A stretch of DNA of 64,000 nt from NCBI GenBank assembly GCA_024138015.1, contig JAMXBB010000011.1:80483330-80547329 (forward strand), in the 5' to 3' direction. The position numbers and the translations under genes are program-made. Below the pieces are notes generated by a model. That model did not search any database and was not told the DNA's origin. It worked only from the letters and a program-made list of their open reading frames with translations. Source of the DNA: Lumnitzera littorea (lineage: Eukaryota > Streptophyta > Magnoliopsida > Myrtales > Combretaceae). This document shows, in pieces, positions 11,361 to 23,060 of the stretch (the first letter of the stretch is position 1; each line of letters starts with the position of its first letter).

Positions 11361-12780
11361 CTATAACACGAACGTGGTTTCAGCTTTTCATATAACTGTT
11401 ATTGGTTTGTTTTATCCTATAATGCTTATTGTTAGGTTTTTTTTAAGGTTTAATATGCCTAATTATCTAGGTATTAAGTCTTTTACAATTATTCTAGGTT
11501 TGGGGTTAGGTTCAGGTTCGGTTTTCGCATCGATTTCTAAATCAGGTTTTTAGTTCGATTTTTAAGTAGCGTTTTATATTCCAACCCTAGAAATTAGTTT
11601 CAACCCATAATGTGAAATTAATCACATTATTTCCCGATAACCTAAATACCATCATTACCCTTTGTCAGTGTTTATTTTACTCGGTACACTTAAATCCATA
11701 TTAGTGTACCGAATTCACTCCTAATGTGATAAATTTTTACATTTTTCATATAATTCCATAAATTCAAGTTTCCTATCAGATTTATTGTGCATTTTTATTA
11801 TTCTCAAAATATCAATTTTTATTATAATATTTTCTATTTATTATATTTTCAAAAATTACACATTATGCATTATTACATATTATGCACATAATGTATTTCT
11901 AATATTTCTATTACCCTAATTACCATCTCTAAACACCAATTATTATTTCAAAATGTCTAAATCCATCCTAAATCATATTTTACTCCAAATTTCCCTAATT
12001 TACAAAATTATCTTAAAATGTACTATTTTTCCATATTGCCTATTTACTACATAATTAACCTAATAATTACATCTAACACTCTAATTGCTACAAGTATCAT
12101 ACTCCATCAGATTTTAACATCCTAAAACATGTAATTATTCACTAAATCAGAAATTAATCATTTAATTACATAATTAGCCCTAAATTACCCATTTTATGCC
12201 TCATTTTAGGGCCTAAAAATTATCTAAAAATTTCGAAAATTAATTTAAAAAAATGGCTTCATAGCATTGTTCTACCTCATATGAGAATCCTACAGAAAAA
12301 TTTTGAGCCCCAAACTACATCCCTAAGCCTATTTAATTTCCGGTTTAATCATGCTCGGTTTTGAACAATTTGTTAAGGACCCTATATTTCCAGACATAAT
12401 TAAACTAAATCAACATTTTTTCCTAAATCTACATACAATAAAACCTCATAATAACAAGTTTCATAATTTTCTGGGCAAAATAACTAATTTTACAAAATTA
12501 TATAAGAATCGGGCTGGAATTTGGACTCACCGGTTCAGGTGGCTCCGGCCACCGCGGGCCACCGTGGCCTTGTCGGCCGGCCTGGGCGCTGCCACCACCG
12601 TGTGGTGGTGGTGGCCGTCCACTCCCAACTCCTCGTTTGGTGTGGGTTCCCTTTAAAACCCCTAACTGCACAGTTTTTCTTATTTTTTTTTTTATTTTCT
12701 GAATTTTCTCTCGAATTTTCAACTCTCTCTAATTTTCTCTGATTTTTATCTGTCCAAATGTGCTCTGTAAATTTTTTCCC

Positions 12781-12790
12781 TATTTATAGA
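12781..12790 (-). promoter_or_regulatory. TATA box of minus-oriented LTR
   Basis: The minus strand reads tctataaata, counterpart of 7928-7937 in the inverted copy. Confidence 0.55.
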
Positions 12791-13368
12791 CAATTGTATA
12801 ATTTAATGTACATTAATTTGATGGGATTTTGCCCCAATTCCATGATTTTAGGCTTTTTGTTTGTCAAATTCCTATTGGTTATTTTTTTCTTTTTCTTTCA
12901 CGACCTAATCTTATTGTAGTTATCCTCTTCTGAACTTTTTCTGATTTTTTTATAATTATTTTGTATTTTTATTTAATTATTTACTTAGTTTTCGGCCAAT
13001 TTTAGAAATTACGCGTATTTTTATCTACACGTAAATACATGTAGGGTACACATGAACATTCCTAAATATTATTTTGGTCATTCTAAAATTTTTAGTATAC
13101 ATATAATCTATCTCTACTAATTTATTAGTTATTATATTACACTTTTTGCCTTTTCGGTAATTAGCAGTTATTATGCTTAAAATTAGAAAATTTTATAGTC
13201 TCCTATTTTACTACTCATTTTCTTAAATTTAAGTTTACAGGGTCATTTTTACTGGTATTTTGCTAAATAGTTTATAATTTGGGTTTGATCGAATCCTTTA
13301 GCCGATCGTCCTAAACCTTGGGTTCTAGGTTCAATCTTACGGTTACTTGGCTGAACTTTGGGGCTTAC

Positions 13369-13463
13369 AATCAGGTATAGGATAGCAGTTGTAAGGCTAA
13401 CTTCTATCTTAGAATGGTTTACACGACGAGGCTGTTACAACTCTGCCGCTTCGGGACGTGACA
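13369..13463 (-). repeat. Terminal inverted repeat, right
   Basis: Read on the minus strand it begins tgtcacgtcccgaagcgg. It differs from the left repeat at about nine positions and one gap, mostly C/T or G/A. Confidence 0.8.
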
Positions 13464-15186
13464 CTATTATTGTTGTGTTGTGAGATATAATAAAAGAGAG
13501 GGAGACAGGTTAAATATCAAAATTGAATCAATCAAGTTACATGCTAGTACTTTAAGGTTGGAGTTTCAAACCTATGGCCTATGGAGATCAGAATTTAAAC
13601 AATAAAATATTGATAGATAGGTAATTTGTGGTTGGAATCCTTTGTTATGTATTAATGGTTCACGATTCGATGGAAGAGGTGCAGTTGTTTTCACACATTT
13701 GAATTGAACCATAAATGAATTACTTGTACCCAACATAATTTGAATTATATGTAGCTTTTGTTTAGTTTAAAATTTAATTTAAGCTTAATAATTCCATACT
13801 CATTACAACTATATATCTACCTACTAATGGTGGGAATCAACTAGATGTAAGGGGAAATGGGCCTAGACTCCTCGAGAGAAAATGTTGTTGGGCTTGAGTG
13901 CTAGTTGCATTCCTTGCTCCTCAATACCCACAAGAAATCCTTGGTAAGTTGGTCTATAAGAGCCTTTCGACACTTAAGTCAGCAAGGAGTGAAAGGTGAC
14001 AAGAGAAAATGTGTTGGTGTATTGAGCACGAATATTAGGAATAGGTGGAGGAATGCTTGGGTTGCTAAGTGTTATGCATTAATAAGGTTGAAAGAGAGAT
14101 ATTCAAAATCGGGGGTCCATATCCTTTTGCGTTTTGGCTCTTTATGCTATTTATAGTGCGAAGAGCTTACCTACCAAAGACATATATCAACCTTGGGTTC
14201 ATCTGTACAAGTTATCTACATCTACGATGATGATAAAGTAGCTCTGAGAACTAGTCAGCTATGAACACGCTAGCTGCTACATTTGAAACCTAAGATGCTG
14301 ACATTCTTAAAAGATATCAAATATACCGGCTATACTATAGATGTTAAGCCATGATTAATGAGGAGAGAGTAAAGGGGGTTAAGGGTTGGGTAGGGGGAGA
14401 GAGAGAGAGAGAGCACGCTGACCAGCCCACGAGTCGTGGGTTGACTTTATGCGCGAAACTCATAGATGAGGAGGTGTCTTCGAGGTAGTGAGTGTACGCT
14501 TGAAGGTAGGAAGAGACCATGTAGCTCGGGTGCATTCAAGCAAATGGTCAAATGCTTGACAACTTGACATCTGGAGGGTAAGTTCTCGAGGTGCTCAAAC
14601 TAGGTAAAGTGCTTAAGTATCATAAAGTACTTGAGCGGAGACAAGGTATCTAGTCGCCTAATTGCTAATGGGCCTATTGCTCAAATGGGCCTTAAATTGG
14701 GTCCAAAATAGCCTATTAACATTACCCATAAGATAGTTGTCATTATTATTATTCAAAATTTATGTTGATCTCTATTTTGGAGTGAAAAGTAACATAGATG
14801 ATTGATCTACTTAGTTTTGAAATCTTTTGCAATAGATTTATTTGTAGAATAGAAATAAAGTTTAGACATTTGTTTTGTCCTGCTTATTTTTTTAAAACAA
14901 AAATGAGAAGAAAAGAACTGAGAGGAAGATCAATAAAAGATGACAAAATATGATTGCAGTTCATCCACTATACATGAATAAGATACAAAGAGCTTGCACA
15001 TATTTTACTCCTAGTCTTTAAGACGACTTAGAGCTGTAATTCATTAAGAATAGAACAAACCCAACGATAAAATTATTACAGAATCAACCCTACAATAGGA
15101 TATTAGTATAAAAACAATTTTTCATCCCTCCATTAAGTTGCTATATATACCATTAATTTCTCAACCTTTCCATTACAAAATTAACA
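13464..15186. other. Intergenic between LTR and hAT element
   Basis: Holds a short (GA)n run at about 14397-14413 and otherwise unrecognised sequence. ORFs of 60-83 codons here have no recognisable motif. No gene called. Confidence 0.45.
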
Positions 15187-15194
15187 CCACAAGG
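15187..15194. repeat. hAT target-site duplication, left copy
   Basis: The sequence ccacaagg directly abuts the element. The right copy, tcacaagg (18727-18734), differs at one of eight bases. Eight bases is the duplication length of hAT transposons. Confidence 0.75.
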
Positions 15195-15797
15195 TAGACA
15201 TAGGTAAAGAACCAGTTGGGTCCGCTAAAGGTCGGGCCGACCTGCCTAGGCGAACTATCGGGCTTTTAGGGCCCAGGTAGTTCGCCTGAGTGGAACCACC
15301 CGACCCTGTTGTTCAAGGACCGCCAGATTTAAAAAAAAAAAAAAATTAGGCTAATCATACGCTTACCCCCCAGACCCATACCCTTGTCCTCTATTTGTCA
15401 ATTTATGTAAAAAAAATTTGGCGCACGTACCACAAATTTAAAATTTACGGCACCAAACCGCTTAAAATTTTAAATTTCAAAATTCAAATAACGCTTTCCT
15501 ACGTTCCTTAGTCCTTATAAATAGCAGTTTCAAACCTAGTAGAAACGTTTACTCTACAAATTACTTAAATCTCTTCAATTCCAATCATTTTACCTTCATA
15601 TTTTTTTTCAGTTGCAAAACGTTGTTAGAAAAAATTTTTTTAACTAACCACAAATTTTTGTGCATAATTCTCCACTCCACTGCATAAAAAAATTTGCATT
15701 AGCAAATAATGTTGATATTCACATATCCACCATATAATTTCCGCTATATTTTCTCTTATATATTATTTATGTCTTTCACTTATAAATATTTACACCA

Positions 15798-18008
15798 ATG
15801 GAAAGATTTTTGTGCTACACCTTTTCTAGTAAAAAGCACGGTTCATCATCTAGTGGTAAAAGTAAGGGTAAAGGCATTGGAACTTCCAATACGTCGTCTA
15901 CGCCATTACGATTTAAGGACGTTCAAGTGTATCTAGATAACGAGCATGACCTAAATGAGCAGAAAACACACGATATGGTTGAGAATGTGGAAAAAGAATT
16001 TACACCACCTTTGGGCTTTGATGTAGAATCTTATCACATGAGTAATTAAAGCACATCACCTCCTGGCTTTGACGTTGAACATTAATGTATGAGTTATTGA
16101 GGCACGCCACCTCTCGATTTCGAACCTCTACGCATGAGTGTCCATAAACGTCATGTTAGATTCAAGCCTTCTCATATGAGCATCCCTGCATGACTCGCGG
16201 GATTTGAACCCCCACGAATGAGTTGCTCTACAAGCATGCTCAAGGATGAGAAGGATGGTATTGAAATTATTCTCAAAACAAAAGAGCAACATATGGGACA
16301 ATGTAGGCCCAACAGTTTGAGACTATCCGACTCAAGTAAGCCCCTTAAACTCGGTAAATCTAATATTTTCACTACTCATTTCCGTAAAGGTATAGATGAA
16401 AAGGGGAACTTGAGGACATTCTGTAACTATTACAACACGAGTTATTTGTGGAAAACAGGAGAGGGATATGATACTCTTAACAAGCACTTAAAGTTGAAGC
16501 ATCTCGGAAAAGTGAGAATAGATAGAACGTAACAATAGATTGCCCGAAGCAGTGGTTCATCCGAACAAATGCTAATGAAGTATGATGAAGAGAGGCATAA
16601 ATATGACCTAACACAGTACCTGGCAAACATGTACATCTCATTCAACGCAGGTGCATCAAAGAAGTAAAGTCAATATGAGTGGGAGACGTTCAACCTCAAT
16701 TCGCGATTACTTAGTTGCAAAATGATAACTCAAGCCATATAGGAGCTCTACTATAAAGGTAAGAGGGAAATCGCAGGTAAGTTTACTTTTCTCGATACGC
16801 AAGTGTTCATATGTGCAGGCATATGTATGGATCCTTTTCGTAATAATTCTTATATGGGTATTACTGTTCACTAAGTAGATGATAATTGGCAACTTGATAA
16901 ACGATTATTTACTTTAAGAGTATTTAACAATCGATATAAGGCGCAAAATATTTATAAAATTATTAAAGAAATCCTAAATAAATACAGATTAGTGAGGAAA
17001 ATTTTTTCTATTGGTTTTGATAATACAACTACTAATACTGCATCAATATCTGATTTATAAAATTACTATCGACCAACGTTGGGGGGAATTTTTTTCTACA
17101 TACGTTGCGTATATCATATTCTTAACTTGTGTGTCAAGAATGGTATTGCAACTTTGCACGACAGTATAGCTTCGATTCACTTATTTATTATATCAGCCAT
17201 CAGTATACTTAGTGTACTAGTTCAGGCCTGTGAGAACCCAAACCTGTACGCATACGTATATGATATGACGTTGAAGTGGTTAACTTATTATAAAGAAATT
17301 CCTCGTATTTATCTCATAGCAACTATTCTAAACCTTCGTTGTATAACAGAATTATTACTAATGTATTTGAAAACTTACTATGATTACATTCAAGATCTAA
17401 CAGATTCTTAAGATATGTACAGCTTGAAAGTACAGCAAGAAGTGTCTGCAGCAATAGTCAACATAGAGGAGATGCTTAACTGTTATCAAAGTCAGTACGG
17501 TAGCCAGTCATCAATCTCTCCTTCGCCACCCACCAAGGAGTGGCATTACTCTTTTATGAGTGAGTGGTTACTGGCGTAAAAATTGAAAAGGCAACAGTCT
17601 GGTGATCCAACGTCTACGATGCAGTACTACACCAATACAAATTTCGAATTTTCGGAAAATATCTCCATCAAGGACCTTGATATTTTAGAGCAGTGGCAAA
17701 GGCATAAAAGAGATTACCCACTACTATCTCACATCGCTTATGAAGTACTCACTGCTCTGGCTTCAACAGTCGCTATTGAGCAAACGTTTAGTACAGTAGA
17801 TCCGATCGTCAACAAACGTCGAATCTCCCTATCTGTTGTCAATGTTAAGGCAAATGTTTACACAAAAGATTGGTACAAGGCGAGCTGTACACGACAAGAA
17901 CCATGCGAGACATCAAGTAAGGAGGATAATTACTTTAGTGACTGGAATCGATTTAATGGAAGCCCAAGCTCGCTCACGGGTTCCACTCCTATTCACAAAA
18001 ATGAATAG
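15798..18008 (+). pseudogene. hAT transposase pseudogene (BED finger, RNase H-like core, C-terminal dimerisation domain)
   Basis: Four open blocks (15798-16049, 16218-16532, 17079-17411, 17583-18008) and the sequence between them all lie in one reading frame, interrupted only by stop codons, giving about 737 codons. Recognisable in order: an S/G-rich N-terminus with a degenerate PPLGFDVE-type repeat; a BED-like finger near 16400-16500 ending in HLKLKHLG; a transposase core near 16860-17150 with DDNWQLDKR, then GFDNTTTN and CVYHILNLCVKNG, matching the usual hAT motifs around catalytic aspartates and the CxxHxxNL signature; and the hAT C-terminal dimerisation domain at about 17665-17870 (LDILEQWQRHKRDYPLLS, ASTVAIEQTFST). 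Stops include TAA at 16047, several in 16083-16194, TAA at 16530 and further ones in the core. Reading-frame integrity means decay by point mutation, not indels. Confidence 0.85.
16002..16160 (+). repeat. Degenerate ~50-bp tandem repeat in the hAT N-terminal coding region
   Basis: About three units begin with caccacct / catcacct / cgccacct and continue ...ggctttgatgt (or related) ...atgagt. Translated, the units read (T/S)PP(L/P)GFDVE..., ending MS. The repeat lies between the N-terminus and the BED-like finger. Confidence 0.55.
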
Positions 18009-18726
18009 TTACCTCAAGATGATATATAATAAGTTTTCTTTTCATTCTTTACGAAAAAGTTTTATCACTTAGAAAAATCTTTTCTTCTAATTGTCTGAAA
18101 AAACTAAATGGTATAGTTTTCCCAAAAATGTTGATATAGCATTAGGTTTTTCTAAATTATGACTGATTGAAATTATTTTCATTCAAAAAATTTAACTTAG
18201 ATAGTCACATACACTTTGATACTTTTCTGAAAATGTAAAATTAATCAACAAACTAAAGGTTTTCTAAAAATCTAAACTGAACTACGGCAGTTTGATTCTG
18301 ATTAACGAATATGTAGGCACCTTATTGGCAACTGTAAAATACTATAAAAAATATTTTTTCTCTAACTACTTCATTTAATTCGATTAGATTAAGCCATTAT
18401 GTATTCATACTGTAAAAGACTTTTTTGTATTTTATTTTCTTTCCGTTTTTAATGTATATTTGATGGACAGTTTGAAGAAAAAAAAATGGTTAAAGGATCG
18501 GTAAAATAAAAAAGAAAAAAAATAATGTATAGGATTAAGAGAGGGGACACGAAAAAAGAAAAAAAAACGGTTCAAGAGTAGTAAACCGATCCTAAATCGT
18601 CGACTTACAAGCCGATCGCGGTATAACATGACCTTGGCCCGTGAACCGTCGAATCAAGGTAGGGCACGGTTCACAAGCAGGGCCGGGCACAGTTCACAAG
18701 CCGTACCAAACTGGCGTACACATCTA

Positions 18727-18734
18727 TCACAAGG
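18727..18734. repeat. hAT target-site duplication, right copy
   Basis: The sequence tcacaagg immediately follows the terminal catcta and pairs with ccacaagg at 15187-15194. Confidence 0.75.
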
Positions 18735-21700
18735 TATCTATCTGCTAGTATCTATCTATTTACTTACTGATTATACTATAATTTAAATTCCATTACATCA
18801 CTATATACTATAGGCACTTATTAGATCGTAAATGTGTTTATTTATATCATAATTGGTGTTCACTGTATTTTGTCTTATCAGAAATAAAGCACATTGGACT
18901 TATATAAGAGGAGCTTGGGCGATTATTTAGTTGAGAAATTAATTGACGTATAAAAAAAGCCATCATCCCTTAGCTGGAAGGACAACCCCACGCTCAACCA
19001 CCTATATCTAGTCCCCTAAATTTAAATTATTGTACGAAGCATCACGTCACGTTAATTAATTTACAACCATACAAATAAGTTTATCTGACTTTAGCTGTAG
19101 AGATCCACCAATCTAGTTCTATCTTATATGAAATAACCAATAACTTTATCTTGAGCTTATAGATATCAATTAGTTAATACCTATGTCCATTACTAATTCA
19201 TAAAAAATGTCGACCAGCAATATTTATTATGATAAAAACTTCCCACATGGCCTTCTATTATAGCAAGTGGCTACTAATTTGACAGGATATTTAATTATCA
19301 TATGAATTATTTTTCCACCTTCCTGACATTGATACTAATATAAATCACATGTTATTAAATCACTACGTCATATTTTTTCCTTTCTCTTTTTTTGTTTTCT
19401 TCCCTTATCATAGATATATATATATATTTTTGGTAATTATATATTACAACTTTAGAAATAAGATAATTGAACTTATCTATTCACATTATAAGATCAATAT
19501 TCATGACACTAAATTATAATAGCTTTAACTTATTCGGATAAATTAAAAATGGTGAAATCATGCTCGTTTAGGGGATTTGTAAAAAAAAAAAAAATTCCTA
19601 TATTCTATTTTCAGTAATAATCATTATTTAGATAAATATTTCAACCATCGAAGCAAATCTTGATAAACTAAGTTATTCTTGTGAAAGAATAAGCGATAAA
19701 ATTTCATACAATATCCTTCACGAAATTTAGTCATTGCAAGGCTGGCAGTAGATCGTGCCTAATTCTTTTAATTAGGTGGTTTCACTATTCTTGATAATGA
19801 AGCTAACACATGGAGCGACGATATTGAACAGTGCAAGTATACTCTCATGAAATATGGCATATAATCTGGCAAAAAGAAGAGAAATTAAAAAGGTTTGTCG
19901 ACACTTGACCCAAATAAAAAGAGTACAGTAGTTAAGCAATTCATGTGGATGGATCAGACACATAGCTTATTTTTTTATACTGAATTTATATAAATATAAA
20001 AATCATATAAACTAACTACGAATTTTAAATAATTAACTTACATTAAGGATTAAATTTTTTGTATTGTATATACTTTGTTTTTTTGTTTTTTATCTTGATA
20101 ACCATACTTCTAATCATATTCGCTGCCATATTGGAAATTGCTAGAATCAACGGCATTCATTTTCCTTGTGAGGTTCGAACATTCTTGAGAGGTCCACATA
20201 ATTCGTACATATTCAATTTTTTTAAGTTGTTTGTGAAATTGGCTAATTTGTAGGAAATTTTACGGTATAAATTAATTTTTTAAGTAATAATAGGATATAG
20301 GGTATGATTACTTTTGAGTTTAATAAATTAGCTTAATGTACAGTAAAATAGTATTTATTAATTATTGTGGCCATTTTTTAGTGATTATACCATAAAAGCG
20401 CCCAAATTCATATGTATATAAACTAGCATGTAAATTTTTTTGGCTATAAATATAAATTTTTTTTGGGTAATGGCTATAAACATAAAATTCTTAATTTGTT
20501 AAACAACCGAAAGGAATTAAAAAAGCAACAGCCGTTGAATTCGGTAGGATACTCGCTAAAGTATTTCTGTGAATTTTTCTTTTTGTTTTTTTTTCCCTGG
20601 ATGAAATTCTTCATGGAATCTTGTACCTGTATAGTTTTCTCTTGGTAGAAAAAGAAGAATAAAAATAGCAGTGGAAGAATATTTTTAGTAGTGAACTGTG
20701 AACTAAAATATCTTCTGCATTATTAAAATATAAAATTGGTTCCTACAATTGTTGATGGTGATGGTGGCAATCACCACCGTATGTCTCGGGTAAACTCCAA
20801 AATGTCCTTTGGTCATGGATGATAACAGGCTTGCACAAAGCCCTCGATGACTATATTAATAAAGGTCTTCGGATACTTAAATTAGCAAGCAAGAAAAGAG
20901 GTATGATATAAATAGTAAAGAATGATAAGAATGAGTTCTTTGAAAAAAATAAGAAATAGTAAGCGTCAATCTTTTTATCTAAAAATCTTATCTTTATTTA
21001 TAGATTAGAAGTGCTTATTATTATTAAAATATGGCAGATTCTAATTGGTTACCGCAAGATTAACTAAGGTAACATTACCAATGCTCGATGGACATTCTTT
21101 CCTCTATCAATTGATGAAGATCGAGAATAAGCTTGTCCCATCAATAGTGAGTAGTTACTTTAAATCAACAACTGTACAATAAGCCATGTGATAAGTGATC
21201 AATTGATATTAAATAAAGAGAGAAAAGCCAAACAATATATAAGGAAAGTGTTCGACTCACAGCATAATGGCTTCTTTGATCATAGTCTCCCAAGGGAATG
21301 AAGGCAAGCCTCATACAAACATTGCAGACAATGACCAAGCTTGTTTAGGGTGTTTAGAGGCTTTTTAAATAGAAGGTGAAAGTTAGACTTACTCGAGGCT
21401 CGTGTAAGCATCTTAATGGATGTATATGGTTTAAGTCGAGCTTCAATGGTGATCTACGAGGCTTGAGCGTGACACTTCAATGGGTTTGGACTTTGAGAGC
21501 TCTTATTGCAAGAGTTGATCGTCAATAAGACTTATATTATATAATATATATATATATATACATAACTTTTAGGGAATAAAATATAAAGAATATAAATGGA
21601 TTAATTGAGGATAATGGTCATTCTTTTATAATTACATCTTGATTTTAAACAAATTCATAAAGAAATTTTCATTATTTGGATACGTATATTTTGCAGTTAA

Positions 21701-22412
21701 ATGTTCCTATAATCATTTTTGTTGCTCTTTAGCCAGGTTCCATTAATCCATATTATTAAAGAACACCTTTCACGCTTTATATATTTTTAATATTTGGCGT
21801 AAAATACAAATAAAATTTAAGTGACCCATCCCACTCAGGTAAAAATATTTTATTCTTTGCCCCACTTTTATAAGCCAATTAATGGCTATTTCTATATAAA
21901 TATCTTATACATTTTTTTTTTCTAAGCAATACTTCGACCTCTTGCTATTTTTATAGCTATTAATAAACATTGAAAATTTGATTAAACAAGTGAAATATTA
22001 TATATGTATATAGTTGCAGGCACATACCTTGACGTAGGAGACGTCACTGCGCCTGGTTCAAAGAGGAAAAAATTAAAAAAAAAAAAAAAAAAAGTTGAGC
22101 GAGAAATGGACAGAAAAGCATATGCAGTGATAATCAGTTGCTTCGCTTTGAAGTTTGAAATTCTTAGATTTATACGTCATCATCTCTACGTCTCTAATTA
22201 ATTACAAAAATACACACCATCGAATAAAATTAGAAAACGAAACAAATAATAACAAAATCTCATTGGTAAGTCCACTAATCCTGATTAAATTGCGGGATAA
22301 AAGTAGTCTTCTCTTCTACGAATCGAAACGAACTCAGCTTTGACTAATCCTAGTACCTACTCACCAGAACGAAGGGAAAAGAAAAAATTATATGCTGTAC
22401 AACGCATGATCA
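18735..22412. other. Intergenic, no gene recognised
   Basis: AT-rich sequence with homopolymers (19580-19593, 22076-22093) and (TA)n near 21543-21560. ORFs of up to 65 codons have no motif. It is the downstream flank of the minus-strand gene at 22413. Confidence 0.5.
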
Positions 22413-22901
22413 TCACTTAACACTGTTTCCACCATAGTGTGGTGGTGGTGGTGCCGCCCTATCCTCCGGCGGCGTTGTATTCGACGCCGACCGTTCCGTC
22501 CGGAACCTAAAAATAAAGAGCAAAGCAGAAGCAATTAACAAAACGACCCCAGTGATCCCACACACTAAGCTGGCCACCAATAATGCATCCCTGACACGGT
22601 CATTTCCACCTCCGCCTCCTTTTGCGCCGCCACCAAGCCACCAAGAAGGCGGCGCTGCGGTGGTGGAATTTAATGCGTTCGGAAGCCCCGCGTTATGTGG
22701 TGGGGTTGGCGTGGTTGGGCCGAAGAAAGATCTCATCTCTGGTGGAGAGCTTTGACCAGCTGGAGGTGGATCTTGGTAGGATAAGCCGTGGTCGGACGGT
22801 CGGAGCTCTCTGGCGTTTGATCCAACGGTTGTGATAACAAAGAGAATGGGAAGACAGTGGAATGGTAAATTGGGTCTTCTAAATTCTCTCGAAGAACCCA
22901 T
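22413..22901 (-). CDS. Small secreted/type I membrane protein of unknown function
   Basis: An intronless reading frame of 162 residues. An N-terminal hydrophobic stretch (about 13-26) followed by SNA looks like a signal peptide cleaved near residue 30, leaving RELRPSDHGL at the mature N-terminus. The middle (40-100) is rich in Pro, Ser and Gly, with a polyglycine run near 91-99 and an N-glycosylation-type NST. A single strong membrane segment spans about 106-131 and is followed by FRFRTER, a positive stop-transfer, and a short Pro-rich tail. The predicted topology is therefore an extracellular Pro-rich domain with a short cytosolic tail. Composition is much GC-richer than the flanks, and the frame is intact from ATG to TGA-type stop, which argues for a real gene. 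I recall uncharacterised plant transmembrane proteins with a similar ELRPSxHGL start but cannot assign a function. Confidence 0.75.
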   Translation of the reverse strand: MGSSREFRRPNLPFHCLPILFVITTVGSNARELRPSDHGLSYQDPPPAGQSSPPEMRSFFGPTTPTPPHNAGLPNALNSTTAAPPSWWLGGGAKGGGGGNDRVRDALLVASLVCGITGVVLLIASALLFIFRFRTERSASNTTPPEDRAAPPPPHYGGNSVK

Positions 22902-22912
22902 CTCTTCTCTCT

Positions 22913-22930
22913 CTCTCTCTCTCTCTCTCT
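22913..22930. repeat. (CT)n microsatellite in 5' leader of the minus-strand gene
   Basis: A dinucleotide run lies 12-29 bp upstream of the ATG at 22901. Read on the gene's strand it is (GA)n, common in plant 5' UTRs. Confidence 0.8.
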
Positions 22931-23049
22931 GTATGGGTGGGTTTCACTCTTTACGCTGTTATAAGGAAAGGGTTGCGTGGAAATGTTTAGTGAATAACTT
23001 AAAGAAGGGAGACAAATGGAAGTTTTGCTGTGTTGCTTTGTATTTCCTC

Positions 23050-23060
23050 TTTTTTTTATA
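23050..23060 (-). promoter_or_regulatory. Candidate TATA box for the 22413-22901 gene
   Basis: On the minus strand, gttataaaaaa lies about 150-160 bp upstream of the start codon, upstream of the (GA)n leader. Position and sequence fit a core promoter. No further support. Confidence 0.35.

Larger units (their letters stand above)
10339..13463 (-). mobile_element. Complete 3.1-kb LTR-like unit (minus orientation) with ~95-bp terminal inverted repeats
   Basis: The unit starts tgtcacgccccg and ends cgggacgtgaca, so it begins TG and ends CA in either orientation. Its two ends are inverted repeats of about 95 bp (10339-10433 and 13369-13463) at roughly 89% identity, the differences being nearly all transitions plus one gap. 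Read on the minus strand it has a TATA box (12781-12790), a purine-rich leader, a GC-rich patch (12520-12650) ending in a donor, the 58-nt exon-like block (11303-11360), and a conserved acceptor near 10660 (gacgtcgtgcag/gtgctgg on the minus strand). The 5-bp flanks do not match. Interpretation: a solo LTR of a large gypsy-type element. Alternative: a non-autonomous TIR transposon. Confidence 0.65.
15195..18726 (+). mobile_element. Full-length inactive hAT (Ac/RICESLEEPER-type) transposon
   Basis: A 3,532-bp element bounded by an 8-bp target duplication (7 of 8 identical). Its ends are imperfect inverted repeats: the left starts tagacatagg...ccagttgggtcc and the right, reversed, tagatgtgtacgccagtttgg. 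GC-rich subterminal sequence with repeated ggttcacaagc words lies at the right end (18640-18705). It carries a transposase pseudogene in the plus direction. Ac-like hAT elements typically start TAGGGATG or similar, which fits. It is inactive because the transposase has many stop codons. Confidence 0.85.

Noticed and set aside
11170..11553. 127-codon open frame on the plus strand
   Set aside because: It runs antisense through the LTR copy, crosses the conserved splice-site block, and the equivalent region of the other copies is not open. No recognised domain.
12351..12742. Overlapping frames with Pro/Gly/Val-rich translations
   Set aside because: All arise from the GC-rich patch and pyrimidine-rich leader of the LTR and are not conserved between copies.
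16190..16225. tRNA-like T-arm (gggatttgaaccccc) on the minus strand
   Set aside because: No anticodon arm, D arm or acceptor pairing around it. It lies inside the hAT pseudogene's repeat region.
22552..22834. Frames antisense to the 22413-22901 gene
   Set aside because: Shadows of a GC-rich coding region; the minus-strand frame has a signal peptide, a membrane helix and full open length.
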